From Erigeron canadensis (lineage: Eukaryota; Streptophyta; Magnoliopsida; Asterales; Asteraceae): DNA of 64,000 nucleotides. Made by a program: the position numbers and the translations under genes. Every line of letters starts with the position of its first letter. The stretch's first letter is position 1. Shown one piece after another: positions 12,226-22,830 of this stretch. The stretch lies in assembly GCF_010389155.1 (NCBI RefSeq), contig NC_057761.1:45370213-45434212 (forward strand), in the 5' to 3' direction. Below the pieces are notes generated by a model. It worked only from the letters and a program-made list of their open reading frames with translations, was not told where the DNA came from and made no database searches.

Positions 12226-12838
12226 TGAAAGAGAAAGAGTATTGTAGATGATCAAGGATGGAGAAAGTGTTAGTGTTCTTGTTATTATCATTCTGATCAG
12301 TTACAAATCATATATAAATCAGATTTTGTTAAGTGGGAAACACCTGTTAACATTAGAAGGTTAACAACACATTAAAACAGATGTCACTTGCTGAACTAAT
12401 GCAAGTGTTGTTCCAGGTGTTAAACCAGGAACAAAGGATCCCACTTATGCCACAACCACTAACACTTGAGCCATCTCACTTAGCCACAATTGAGCCATGT
12501 AAGCCATAACCGAGCCATACCGAACTAGTCAAAAATAAAGACGGCTCAATAGCGGCTCGCGGCGATGCGAGCGTGCTAAGTGCGCCACTAAAACGCCACA
12601 TTACGCCTCATCGCCCACGGGCGCGGGCGCGTCGGGTGCTTCGCACCCTCCTAGCTCACTTGGGGTGTAGCCCCTTATAAGGAATTATAATTCCTCCAAC
12701 ACTCCTCTTTATAAACATACTTAATGTTTATTCTTCTACCAATGTAGGACACACTCACGTTAGTTAATTATTCTTTCAACTCTTTTTAACATATCTATTA
12801 ACTTGGATATTTTATGTTATTACATAAAATTTCCAACA
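12226..12838 (-). repeat. Copia LTR, right copy (5' LTR)
   Basis: A 613-bp terminal repeat paired with 6510-7123. It should hold the element's promoter because transcription runs on the minus strand. Confidence 0.9.
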
Positions 12839-12951
12839 ACTTTCCCTTCAAAAGCCGCTTTTGTCCATGCACTTCTGTAATTAATACCAAGAACATTTTA
12901 GCCTTTGTATGACAACAATTGATAGATGGATAAAAAAAAACCAATTAACTC

Positions 12952-13499
12952 TTAGATAATCAAAGTAGTAGTGCAGAAAAAGAGACATTGGTTATGGTTA
13001 CCATTAAGATTTGTTATGTCGTCTTCCAGTGTGCTTCCAAATCTTTGTTTGACGCCGTTTTGTGAAGTTGTCTTGCATTTTACCATAGTCGAAGTGCACT
13101 CCTCGGCCGTCGGTCCCTTGCTTGCTACCAATGTTTTTGATATTATGCTTCCAGTAGGGTTCTCAACATCAACAACACGTACTTCATCGCCAAGTTTAGA
13201 ACCAAAAGAAACGTGAAACTCGGCAAACACTGCTTTAGTGTTAATAACACTGATTCCAACAAGATAAGATAGTTACGTCTTTGGGGCCATAGAAATTCAA
13301 ACGCATAATCAACAGAATCTCCGGTGTGGGTGCTCCTCAAGCATATAGTTAGGCAGCCACATTTATTACTGGCAGGGAGTAATGACAATGGCCCGCTCCA
13401 GCCATCGATACTACTCATGAGTTCATGATTAATATTTCGGTAGAAGACTGGTTCATGATCTTGAAGCGTTCTCCCGGAAAGTCCCTGTCCGATTTTCAA
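12952..13499 (-). pseudogene. NIN-like protein (NLP) gene fragment, frameshifted
   Basis: Two overlapping minus-strand frames (13143-13499 and 12952-13230) together resemble the GAF-like middle region of plant NIN-like/RWP-RK transcription factors: GQGLSGRTLQ, then NKCGCLTICLRSTHTGD, then YAFEFLWPQRRNYLILLE and LLTLKQCLPSF, and in the second frame GSKLGDEVRVVDVEN. NLPs are nitrate-responsive nuclear regulators. The frame shift between LPSF and the GDEV block, and the absence of the RWP-RK and PB1 domains, mark it as a broken fragment. It lies immediately outside the right LTR of the copia element, so the retrotransposon may have landed in or beside it. The family assignment is from recalled motifs. 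Confidence 0.65.
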
Positions 13500-14263
13500 A
13501 GGATGCGTGTTGCAAGTATTAATTGTTTTAGATTGGAGTTAAAGTGTAAATTGGTGATGGAAAACCAAAAAGTGTAAATTAATTTAGATTAATATTAAAA
13601 AAATTAAACGATTAATAAGGAAAAAGGATTAGACTCAAGGAGGTGGATTAGGGGTGCCAAATGTACCCCCAACCTCCTCTTTTAGTTATTTATAGATAAC
13701 GTCCAAAATATCCTCTGGTTTTTTTTCGGTAAAAGACTGTCACCCCTAGTTAGAATTTGTATTAATCACAAGAAAGCACAGGCAACATAGCTGAATGTCA
13801 GTTGACTTAAACATTTACATAGTAAATGCCCTCACGGGCCCCCACAAATATCTTTTTGCTTTGAGTTAATAATTGTTTTGTTTAACTCTTCTCCTTGTAA
13901 GACCATATAGGTATGAGTGATTATCCTAAATAAAAAAAAATGTAGAAAAAACAAAAACCAAAAAGAAAAACTGAAACCCAACTTCTTTTTAATAATAAAA
14001 AAAAACAAGTAAGAAAAGATTCTTTAAAAAGTTTCCCGGTTTGTATATAGTATCATATAAAAATAACTTTTCCTTATTGAAAAATGTCGGAGTGAGGCGT
14101 CACCCTCCGCTTTTCACTCGTCAGAACGCCTTGCACACTGGCCTCGGGGTCGTTTGGTTGGTTGGGAATGAGACGCGGTAATTTTCCATAAAAATCCAAA
14201 CGTTACCTTGTGTCCCACTCCCCAATCATCACCATTTAATTACCAAAACATTTACGAGTACTT
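13500..14263. other. Intergenic DNA with a short GC hairpin
   Basis: Mostly AT-rich. A perfect-stemmed hairpin built on AGGAGGTGG..CCAACCTCCT lies at about 13638-13680. No gene is visible. Confidence 0.5.
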
Positions 14264-14365
14264 TTTGTTTAACTCTTATCCTCAAATTTCCTTTTTCTTC
14301 TTCTACAGTCTCCATTTGTTTAACTCTTATCCTCAAATTTCCTTTTTCTTCTTCTACAGTCTCCA
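14264..14365. repeat. Tandem duplication, 2 x 51 bp
   Basis: Positions 14264-14314 are repeated directly at 14315-14365 with no visible change. Each unit runs from TTTGTTTAACTC to CAGTCTCCA and is pyrimidine-rich. A recent slippage or unequal-exchange duplication in non-coding DNA. Confidence 0.9.
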
Positions 14366-14667
14366 TTCTTCTTTCTTTTACATCTTCTTCTCCTCCGTTT
14401 GTTTTTATTACATCTTCTTCTACTTTACATCTTCTTCTTATCTATAGCAAATATGCATCCTTATTACAACCTAAACATTCATAATCCTTGCCCAAACACC
14501 ACAAATCAACAGGATATCATCACCCAAACCTCCACCAAAATCAAAACTTTATCAACTATATCGGGAACACGCAAGTGTCGCCACCGGATTCATGCCATAG
14601 GCGACAACACCAATAATTTACTTTTTTTTCAGATACATAAAATATATACAGGCTTAATGTGAGATTC

Positions 14668-14955
14668 AAAATAAGGGTGAGAATTGTGAACACCACTATT
14701 TTCCCTTCTTTTTTTTGGGGGGGTGGTTTTTTAAAACCTATCCAAAAACAGAACTTCAAAAATTATTTTTTTTTTTAATAAAAAGTTATATGGATTATGT
14801 GTTGAAAACTAATGGGCGTTGTCCTCTGATCTGAAAGGGTTGTCACCGGGCGCATCTAGTTATGGTATGAATCTGATGGGCGTAACCCTTAGTCGTACAG
14901 GCTCCGCCCTTAAAGATGGTTTTTTTGTGGTTTTCACAATCCTCACCCTTGTTTT
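14668..14955. mobile_element. Short inverted-repeat element (MITE-like)
   Basis: A 29-bp arm at 14668-14696 (starting AAAATAAGGGTGAGAATTG) is repeated inverted at 14927-14955 with about three mismatches, enclosing 230 bp. The flanking bases do not form a clear target duplication, so the class is unresolved. There is no coding capacity. Confidence 0.5.
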
Positions 14956-15097
14956 GGATACGATATACGAGTTTTTTAAGGCCTCATCCCAACCAAAAAA
15001 TAGGAAAAGCCCCTTGATGACTAGATTACCGTATAATAAAATAAATGCCCCTATGAGGGGCTTTCTTTTAAGGCCCCATTCCTTATAGTCTCATAGT

Positions 15098-16151
15098 CTA
15101 GAGCATGTGAAATCTTTCTGCAAGCCGAACACTAGATGCTGACTTCTCAATCCCTTTGATTATGTCAGCTGTAGATCCCTACAAAACACCAACATTTATG
15201 TCTATCAATAGAAGGAAACTATGATATTTAAACAAAGAGAAGATATTTCAATATCGTACCTGACAAATGGAATTTACAGCTTGTCTCTGGGCTTTTGATT
15301 TTTCTTCGTATATCCAAACTTGATTTTTGCCAAAAATCGCTTCCTTTCCATTAAAGTTTCTACATAACTAATCAACAACAAAAATAGATGCTGATAAGTC
15401 CTTGGTACAGATATTGGTAAGGAATCAGACCATCCCTTTTGATAGAGGTGGCACTGTGGCAGTTTAAACCTACTCACTAAAGAATTATAAATGTGTTGCC
15501 TTGGGTTATATTTTACCTAAACGGGTCAAACAGGTAAATATAACAAGCAGAAAAAGTCAGACACATGTATTGTTAAAAATTAGTCTCCCAAATCATACTA
15601 TTAAACAAAATCACTTATTTAATTGATATAATAGAAATGTTACAATCCAATTTGATGCGGTAATTATTCATAAGTTTTTCAAGAATTGGACGATAAGTGT
15701 TCCCGGTCAATTTCACCCATTTTGATGTGTTACCCAACCCATAGATTTTGCCACCTCTCGTCAAAACATTCCTTGTGCTTGCTCTAAACTCTATCCGAAA
15801 CCATAGACAGTATATTATCTCACCCATTTTTACAGCACACTGCCACGGCTTTCTTAAGCCACAAAGAAACGCCAGGAAATGACCTTTTAAAGCTCTGAAT
15901 ATTTACACTAGCATCATCTGTACAACATTCCAGCTGGCCTGCAAGGAAACTTGCACCCATAGCATATAGAATGCCATAAACCAGTCTTTTTGTTTGATCT
16001 CGTTCTTTAGGGTACACTGAAGACTCTGTTTCCCCAGTCCATTTTGCAGTAATCATATTGAAGACATCACCGAGGGGATTTGTGAGGAGCTCAATTTGAG
16101 ACAGGTCTTTAGACAAATGAGCCATTAATCTCAGTTCTATCGGAGAATAAT
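15098..16151 (-). pseudogene. DNA polymerase theta / TEBICHI polymerase-domain fragment, degenerate
   Basis: Three minus-strand exons separated by GT..AG introns: 15824-16151, 15260-15367, 15098-15178. The first reads [16 protein letters not shown], then [16 protein letters not shown], the motif A and finger-helix regions of family A polymerases, and SFPGVSLWL as in plant TEBICHI. The second continues YVETLMERKRFLAKIKFG, and the third GSTADIIKGIEKSA followed by a stop. Damage is visible: Gln in motif A is replaced by Pro, Gly in LMGRKRFL by Glu, exon 2 carries a one-base frame shift, and helicase and motif C regions are absent. TEBICHI does microhomology-mediated repair; this fragment cannot. 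The intron between the first two exons holds a MITE-like insertion. Confidence 0.75.
15443..15759. mobile_element. hAT-type MITE in the polymerase theta pseudogene intron
   Basis: Begins TAGAGGTGGCA and ends TTGCCACCTCTC, the terminal signature shared with the elements at 42501, 44877 and 45647. Internal GGGTCAAACAGG and TACCCAACCCAT motifs resemble those copies. The last base of the right end deviates and no 8-bp duplication is visible, so it is an older, eroded copy. Confidence 0.55.
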
Positions 16152-16353
16152 CTGCAGTTAGGTGTGCCTTTCGACCCATCTACTTAAGAGCAGGCCATTC
16201 GGGCTATATTTTATCTCTAACAGTCAAACATGTAGAATAAATTAGAAAATATCTTAACAAACAGATGAAATCAGTCAAACATGTTTTAATGCATAAAGTG
16301 ATAAAACCTTCTTAAATTATTTCATTCATAAATCAGAGCATCATTTCAATGAT

Positions 16354-16486
16354 TAATATCTCTATTAGAAGGAAGAATGATTGATAAAAAAGAAAATATC
16401 TCTATTTCAATGATTAATACGATCACTCAAAAAAGAATAGGGATAATATCTCTATTAGAAGAAAGAATGATTGATAAAAAAGAAAA
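16354..16486. repeat. Direct repeat of 43 bp at 90-bp spacing
   Basis: TAATATCTCTATTAGAAGGA onward (16354-16396) recurs at 16444-16486 with one G-to-A change. AT-rich non-coding DNA upstream of the polymerase theta fragment. Confidence 0.8.
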
Positions 16487-16797
16487 ATAAATGATTAATA
16501 AAACTAACTAATAGTTTGATGAATAAGTTTCCTCGTCAATGTTTTTTGTCTTGAAACAGGGAATAAATTTCAATGAGTCTTGGTTTTTGCGTAGGTATGT
16601 AATTTTAAAAGTTCCCATATCTTTGTAATTTGCAGGATAAAATTCAAAGCTTGGAAATAAGGTACGATATTCTAAGATAAAAACTATTTCGATTCATTAG
16701 TGGTAGATTTAAAAAAAACTATATGTACATACTGCTACTAGATTAGAACTAACTAGACCATGACCATTACATATTCCCTACCTAACCCTAAAAGACC

Positions 16798-17001
16798 TTA
16801 GAAATACGAGCCTTCCTCGAGGATTTCATCGGCGAGACTGGCATTGACTTCAGGGAACTCCTTCTTCAAGGAAATCACCACAGATGTCAGGTAGGTAATC
16901 TTTTCCTTGGCCTTTATCAGTTCTTCATGAGCACTGTTGATTTCGGCATAGGTCTGAATGATTTCGCCTCTGAGAGTTTGAAGATCATCTCCCCATTTGC
17001 T
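16798..17001 (-). pseudogene. Isolated coiled-coil coding exon, unidentified
   Basis: On the minus strand a possible acceptor (TTTTTCTCAG, ending near 17002) is followed by about 67 codons ending in TAA at 16798-16800. The product is Lys/Glu-rich and heptad-like, with LQTLRGEIIQTYAEINSAHE, then EELIKAKEKITYLTSVV and a tail EEGSYF. Composition is more GC-rich than its surroundings, which suggests a real former exon. No upstream exon can be found and I do not recognise the family. It could be a captured fragment or the end of a transposon-encoded protein. Confidence 0.4.
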
Positions 17002-17247
17002 GAGAAAAATATATTAGAAGGATAATCGCATAAATGTGGCGACGGTGATAGCGACGGTGATAGCGACAGGTGATGTTTGCGGCCACTATTGGTATTGATG
17101 ACGCATCGAATGGTATAAACATAATTGAAGTAAAGATGATAGTAAAAGTATCTTATAAGATAAACGTTTAGTTATTTTCAGTGGCGGTACCACGTCCGAT
17201 GCAATCCTACAAGTAATGTAAAGTTTTTAATTGACATATAAACTTTG

Positions 17248-17805
17248 TTAATGCCAACTTAAATAATTCCTTACTGTAAGTTTAAAATTCAGTTCTATAG
17301 TAGGACATTTATAATCTAATAAATAATTGGAAGATAAATAGCTCATTACCTTAAAATATGACATATATATGTTATCATCAACTATTTGAGGCGGTATATG
17401 CTGGAAAGTCGAATCCTTTGGCTTTATAACAGCACGTGCTAGACCATTGAAACATTTTCCTCTAGCTATTATCGCCTCTAAAACCTCATGAAATGCTCTG
17501 CTAATAGTCTCCCCCGACCTTTGAAAACGCTCACCAGTATCCCTATTCGATTTACCTAACGCAAGTGTATATAAGAATACCCCTAACTTTTCAACAGCTG
17601 ACATTTTATCACTTGACTTCAATCCATATTTTGATACTAGTTCATCGCATAATTTCATAAATATATCTGGATGCATTCTAAATGCATTAACAGATCGAAT
17701 AGGGTGACCGCTCAAAATTTCCTTTATCCAAAGTTCACTTGTTTGTAAAGATGTCATGCATGGCTCCTTATGCATATAATTATAAAAGTACCAAGCTGCT
17801 ATCAT
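17248..17805 (-). pseudogene. Harbinger transposase, N-terminal exon only
   Basis: Starts MIAAWYFYNY and contains the conserved plant HARBI1-like block LSGHPIRSVNAFRMHPDIF, LGVFLYTLALGKSNRDTGERFQRSGETISRAFHEVL, ending DDNIYMSYFK before a splice donor at about 17353. The last ~34 codons to the stop at 17248 are intron read-through. The catalytic DDE domain that should follow is missing from the window, so the gene is truncated. Confidence 0.75.
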
Positions 17806-18142
17806 TCTTTTAGTTCATGAAACCGTTAGCAAATATAAACAACAAAGTCTTTTTCTTTTCCTTCTTCTTTCAATATCCATGGTATCATATGCACCTATAA
17901 CATTTTACAATTTATTAAAACACCAAAGAATTAAATCATATCCCATAATTTAATTAAACGCAAGGACAAGAAAAATAAAAGAGAAAACACAATCGATTTA
18001 GTACAAAGTCACTGGAATCAAAATAAAACACTAAAGTCAAAATACATCAAAGATTCAAATGAAGTTCACGTAACTGAAGACATAAACCATACTCTAATTT
18101 TGCTAAATGACAAAAGGCATAAAAAAAGATACTTCGATCAGT

Positions 18143-18144
<2 letters not shown>

Positions 18145-18180
<36 letters not shown>

Positions 18181-18744
18181 CAACCATTGCAGCCTACTAG
18201 CATCATTGGAAAGACTCGTGAAATTTTCTCTTTTTACCGCATCTTCAAATAAGCTAATTGCAAAGCACCATAACTCGTCTTTTGCCATTAACCCGTTGTT
18301 TACCATGCTCTCATTGACACTTATAGCTGCACCAACAGTAAAACTACTAGCTTGATTCACATGAGCAGCTTCATTATTGACACTAGGAGTTTGATTAACA
18401 TTACGAATATCTGACGTAAGTATCTCTAGAATTTTTTCTTCAGTTGTTTCTTGTTTAGTCATATATTCTTTAAACTTGACAGCTCCCGATGACTCTCTCG
18501 ATTTGCGTTTCATCTTAGCATGTTTGGATTTCCCATTCACTTTGCTAGACTTGTGAGGCTCTTTAGAACCCCCTGCATGATTTGGGTTACTTATAGGATT
18601 GTTTTCCGTCTCACTTAATAAAATTCGGAAGAATTCTTCTTGATGTTTTTCTAGATAATCTAAACGAGAGGCATAATTATCGTGTACTCCATCAATAATT
18701 TCATCTATATCGGTCGCTATATCCTCATCATTGTTTGGGTCCAT
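18145..18744 (-). pseudogene. Harbinger accessory protein (MYB/SANT-like ORF1), C-terminal part
   Basis: 199 codons starting MDPNNDEDIATDID. The basic patch KSKHAKMKRKSR is a likely nuclear signal. The end KDELWCFAISLFEDAVKREN..SRLQWL matches the C-terminus typical of MYB/SANT-like proteins partnering Harbinger transposases. The DNA-binding SANT repeat itself is not in this frame. The reading frame runs into an (AT)n microsatellite that encodes an Ile-Tyr run, so the natural stop is lost. Confidence 0.6.
18147..18178. repeat. (AT)n microsatellite
   Basis: About 16 AT dinucleotides at the 3' end of the Harbinger ORF1 remnant. Confidence 0.9.
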
Positions 18745-19569
18745 CTATAAAGATCATATCAATTAAACAAAGCAAAAACGAAAATATGAGCCAAACAAAT
18801 GATGGACATCTTTATAATGCGTTATTTAGTATAAACACTACTTTCGTCAGCCATACAGAAGAAGTGCTACATAACCTAAACAAGTTACTATTTCAACTAA
18901 TATTCACAATGAATTAAAAAAATTCAAAAAGCATATCTCTACATCTAATTAAATGGAGCCATACTTAATACATAACCATGTAAAAAGCATCATAATATAC
19001 ATATATAACATGCCAATGAAATCGTTTTTTAATCTCAAGCACATTGCGCTACAACTTAGCATACCAATCAAGGCTATTTTTTATTATTAACAACAAAAAG
19101 CCATTAAACCCATAATAAAACATACATACTGCTACTATACGAGAATTCGATATATTACATATGAAATAATAAATATAAGGTTCACATTAATAGCATGCAA
19201 CTCAGATATGAGAAGGGTGTACATACCGACTAGAATACACCAACGCAACTTCGGATTAATTTTTTAGGAAGAAAGATGTATGGAATAGTTTTGTTTATCA
19301 TGCATAAAAACTGGGTATTGGGAGAAGAACGTGGGAAGTGGTTGAGGCTATTTGGGTAATTTAATTGATCAGGGGGTGGGGTTTTTTTTTTAACGCTCCT
19401 TACATAAGGATTTTTTTTTCCAAACGGGTTGGGGATTTTTGTTTAAAATAAAAAGCCCAAACCCTTTGCATCCAAACAAGGTTTTCTTTTATTGTTAGGA
19501 GTTTTTTTTTTCAAGGCTCAATCTCCTAACCCTTAAAAAACCTTTAAAATCCCTTTACCAAACATACCC

Positions 19570-20036
19570 TACGTCTTATAATATTTTCATGGTTATTACA
19601 TGACTGTAAGATAAAGGACCAGATTTGCGACAAATATTTTAACGCCTGTCAAAAAAAATTATAAAAATAAATTGCAGCAGATTTCGTTAATTGCTTTCTG
19701 GCGGCCACTCACGCCCAACTTTGAAGACAATTGAACGCAATTATGGTGGACCTCACATTCCAATATGTCTCCATGGAATTAATTTGTTCAACCAATCATA
19801 TAGTGACACATGGCCACATATCACAATATTGAATTGTTTTTAGTCACCTGCATTTTGAACCTTCGGCTTTCATTGACGACTTTGACCGAATTACTTTTGA
19901 GCAAGCCGTGATCCAACATATCCCACAGGAGCCCAGTTTCATTTATCTTTCTAATACTTTTGTTATGGGCCGAAGGAGAGGGGAGTCCATCTCACTAGGT
20001 TGGGAGACATTGAGACGAAAAAACCCTATATTCTTG
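19570..20036. other. Intergenic DNA
   Basis: Separates the Harbinger remnant from the Tourist-like MITE. No coding or repeat signal that I can support. Confidence 0.5.
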
Positions 20037-20377
20037 AGGTGTTTGGTAGGAGGAGATCATAGAGGATGGAAATGTAATAGAGAATGGAAATAGTGAGAAA
20101 AAGAATGAGTATTTGGAAAGAGAATGAATTCCGTTGTTTGGTACACACAGAGAATGAATATACATAAAAAAAATTAAATAATAATGCATTTATTACATAT
20201 AACATCTTGAAAAAAAAAATTTCCATTCTCATTCATTCTTTACAATTTGTAGAGAATTGGGAGAATGGAATTGATTCTCCCTTCTCCTTCTCATTCCCTT
20301 TTTTCAATGCAAACAAACAAGGGAAGTCTTTTCCATTCCCTTTCTCCCATTTCCATTCCATCATACCAAACACCCCC
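20037..20377. mobile_element. Tourist-like (PIF/Harbinger) MITE
   Basis: Left end GAGGTGTTTGGTAGGAGG and right end CCATCATACCAAACACCCCC form imperfect TIRs of the GGGTGTTTGGTA type. The flanking trinucleotides are TTG (left) and TTA (right), close to the TTA duplication of this superfamily. The interior has many GAATGG/CCATTC motifs in opposite orientations and no coding capacity. It may have been mobilised by a Harbinger transposase like the remnant 500 bp away, although their TIRs are only broadly similar. Confidence 0.7.
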
Positions 20378-21712
20378 TTACCCTTTATTGAGAAGAATGG
20401 GGGCTGCAAAAAAAAAAAAAAGAAACAAATACGAATATGAATACGAGTAGCAGCAGTTTTAGTTTTAGACAACACTTTATAATTTTTATATTTTATCTCA
20501 AAATATCTTATCATCACACACCCATCATCTCTATCAAAAATCCATTTTAATCCATTATAATCAATATATCCACCTTATTATCTTCATCATCTAAATAAAC
20601 CCCAAAACATAACTTTTCATCTTTCAAGATTTAATCATTGGAGTTGAAGATTTAGAGCCAAGGATTTGTGAAGATTGAAAAAGAAGATTCCACTTTCATC
20701 CACCATTTTTGATAAAGATTGGGTTGTAAACTTAACTCTTTTCATATTTATCTTAGTTTGTCATACATTAAATAATTATGTTATTTAATAACATGATTTG
20801 TGTTTATTTGGCTATCATGATTATGATTATGTAGGTTGTTTCGATGTTTGTCTAGGCTAGTATGAATCTTATTCGATAATGACTTGTTTAATAGATGGTT
20901 GATTGTTGGTTAATTGGTTTGGGAATTATTGATTTTTAGAGTCAAACTTTGATTAGTTAATGGTTAGGATTAGCATTGTGGGTGAATGTCATTTACAATT
21001 GACCGGTTGATTTGAATATATAATTGTTCTAGCAATTGTTTATTGCGGAATGCTTGTTTTGACTATGATTTCTCAAAGTTGTCCTTTTCAACTAATAGGA
21101 TAACTAATAGGATGTGATACTATTATAAATGCAACCATTAAGTGTGTACACATACTAACACATACTATTGCGGTTGATTTGATTAAGAAAAGAGGACACT
21201 CACCTCGTGATTGAGTCAACCAAACATGATTCGTTTTTAAAAGATTATTTAGTAAAGTTGGGAATACTTGTGACCAGAAGACTTAATTTTGTTAAATCAA
21301 GTGAGTCCACATTTATTGTTTGTTGTCGAAAGATGACCGTCTATGTAGCAATGTAGATTTTGGCTTACGTCGCGCTCACGAGAAGTCAAGTAAATAATGA
21401 AAATGGGGAATACTTGTGACCGCAATATTTGTTTCCATTATTTGGTGATTTAGGTGTCTAAGTCCTTGCCGTAGATGACCGTCTAGGCAAGTGGGTTGGG
21501 TAACATCACACAATTTCTTAAGTAATGATCAATATCCCTGAGTTAAAATTGATCAACCGTTTTATATTTCTATATCTAAATCAACCATGGTTATTGTTGA
21601 TTGAGTGGATTTCATCTAGACAAGCATTTGTGTTTGATATTGATATTGTTATTTTATTTACTTGCTTTTTATGTTTATTTCTTATTTGCATTTTAAAGTT
21701 TTTATTAGTTTA
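20378..21712. other. Non-coding, probably decayed LTR-retrotransposon sequence
   Basis: No gene. An imperfect duplication with ~145-bp spacing is present: GGGAATACTTGTGACC at 21260 and 21406, and AGATGACCGTCTA at 21331 and 21473. The style, continuing beyond the hAT insertion into 22607-22740, resembles the long terminal and leader regions of plant retrotransposons, but I see no second LTR or primer binding site. Confidence 0.35.
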
Positions 21713-21720
21713 AAACCAAC

Positions 21721-22598
21721 TAGGGGTGTTCACGGTCCAAGAACCGGACCGAACCGGGTGTTTATAGGACCGAATCGAAAACTGGGAATGCAAAAAACTA
21801 GAACCGAGGACCGGACCGATGTTCTCGGTCCGGTTCATGTTCGGTTTATAGTCGGGTTTGTCGGGTTGATAGGTTGGACCGAACCGAGTCATTTAGTATG
21901 AAAATCATAAGCTCAAGATGATGGACGACACCTAAAACATGTAACTTAGATGTATATTAAACTATTTGGACGTGAATGACTGAGTTCTCAACTATCGAAC
22001 ATGACATATTACATATACATTTACATAATGACATGAGTAGATTCATAAAGATAAACACATTCACAATTTACATTACATATTAGTCTTTCAAATCAAATTA
22101 CACGAGTAGGTATATATAATATATATACACACATCTATACATGATGACATAATATTGACACACATGAATATTGAAGAATCGCTAATCGCATATTCACATA
22201 CTACGTTAATAATGATAAAACGAAGGCTTACTGTTAGTCACTTAGTTGATCTTTCCTTTCGATGGCAATATTAAAGATTGTTTAGGGTTACTGGAAGTTT
22301 GAAACTTGGAGAAAAAGGCTATCAAAAAGTTTACGTATACAATGCTATGTGATAGCTAATAAAAAATAATTATATGTATGTTTCCTAAATAAGTGGAAGA
22401 CATTTATACATGCTTTATTGTATTTATACTCGGTTCGGTCTAATTCTCAGTTTGTATACGGAACCGAACCGAGACCCGAAAAGGTAAAATATACGAAACC
22501 GTGGACCGGACCGTTACCTTCAGTTTGGTTCGGTTTTGGTTCAATATCGGTCCGGTTCTTCGGTTTTCTCGGTTTGGACCGCAATATGAACCCCCCTA
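21721..22598. mobile_element. hAT-like element with perfect 8-bp TSD
   Basis: 878 bp, starting TAGGGGTGTTCA and ending TGAACCCCCCTA. The 8-bp sequence AAACCAAC flanks it exactly at 21713-21720 and 22599-22606. Both subterminal regions are packed with CCGGACCGAACCG and CGGTTCGGTT motifs in opposite orientations, presumably transposase-binding sites. It has no transposase gene. Perfect TSDs point to a young insertion. Confidence 0.88.
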
Positions 22599-22606
22599 AA
22601 ACCAAC

Positions 22607-22830
22607 TATTCAAACCTTCTTTCAGTTAACAAAATTCACGTTTCAAAATTAAAATTATTCACTTAAGTTTTCAATTCACCACCTCCTTATTTGACATCCG
22701 AGTTATACTTGCCATATATACTTGTGTATTTGGTCAAGTTTTAACTTTCCATTCATTCTATTTCATTTTCCACTCCCTTTTTATTGACCGTGACCCGTTG
22801 ACTTTTCAACAACGTTTTCGGGCCTCGTCG
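22607..22830. other. Short non-coding segment
   Basis: Continuation of the sequence interrupted by the hAT element. No gene visible. Confidence 0.5.

Larger units (their letters stand above)
6510..12838 (-). mobile_element. Ty1/copia LTR retrotransposon, nearly complete
   Basis: The left LTR (6510-7123) and right LTR (12226-12838) are near-identical direct copies. On the minus strand each begins TGTTGGAAATTTTATG and ends TTTCA, giving TG..CA termini. Just inside the left LTR lies a minus-strand polypurine tract, GTGGGGGAT (near 7124-7132), placed as it should be for the 3' LTR. Gag-pol runs on the minus strand between the LTRs in the order gag, protease, integrase, reverse transcriptase, RNase H, which defines copia. 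I count roughly a dozen substitutions plus a few indels between LTRs, so the insertion is fairly young. The right LTR has an extra AAAGAG at its inner edge. The 5-bp flanks (GTTGT and ACTTT) do not match, so the TSD is missing or one boundary has been rearranged. Confidence 0.93.
17170..19569 (-). mobile_element. PIF/Harbinger DNA transposon, truncated
   Basis: Two minus-strand frames in the order expected for this superfamily: a MYB/SANT-like accessory protein (18145-18744), then the transposase (17248-17805). The right end reads CCAAACATACCC (19558-19569), the complement of a typical Harbinger start GGGTATGTTTGG, with AAAGG/CCTTT-rich subterminal sequence. After the transposase N-terminal exon an acceptor-like TTGTAG is followed near 17200 by a remnant of the DCIG motif that should lead into the first catalytic Asp, but the rest of the nuclease and the left TIR are gone. 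It cannot move itself. Confidence 0.75.

Noticed and set aside
12100..12291. 63-codon frame with a hydrophobic stretch in the copia leader
   Set aside because: It crosses the LTR boundary and matches nothing recognisable; probably chance.
13649..13748. Possible ~100-bp hAT MITE (TAGGGGTGCCAAATG ... GACTGTCACCCCTA)
   Set aside because: Ends are suggestive, but the 8-bp flanks AGGTGGAT and GTTAGAAT do not match.
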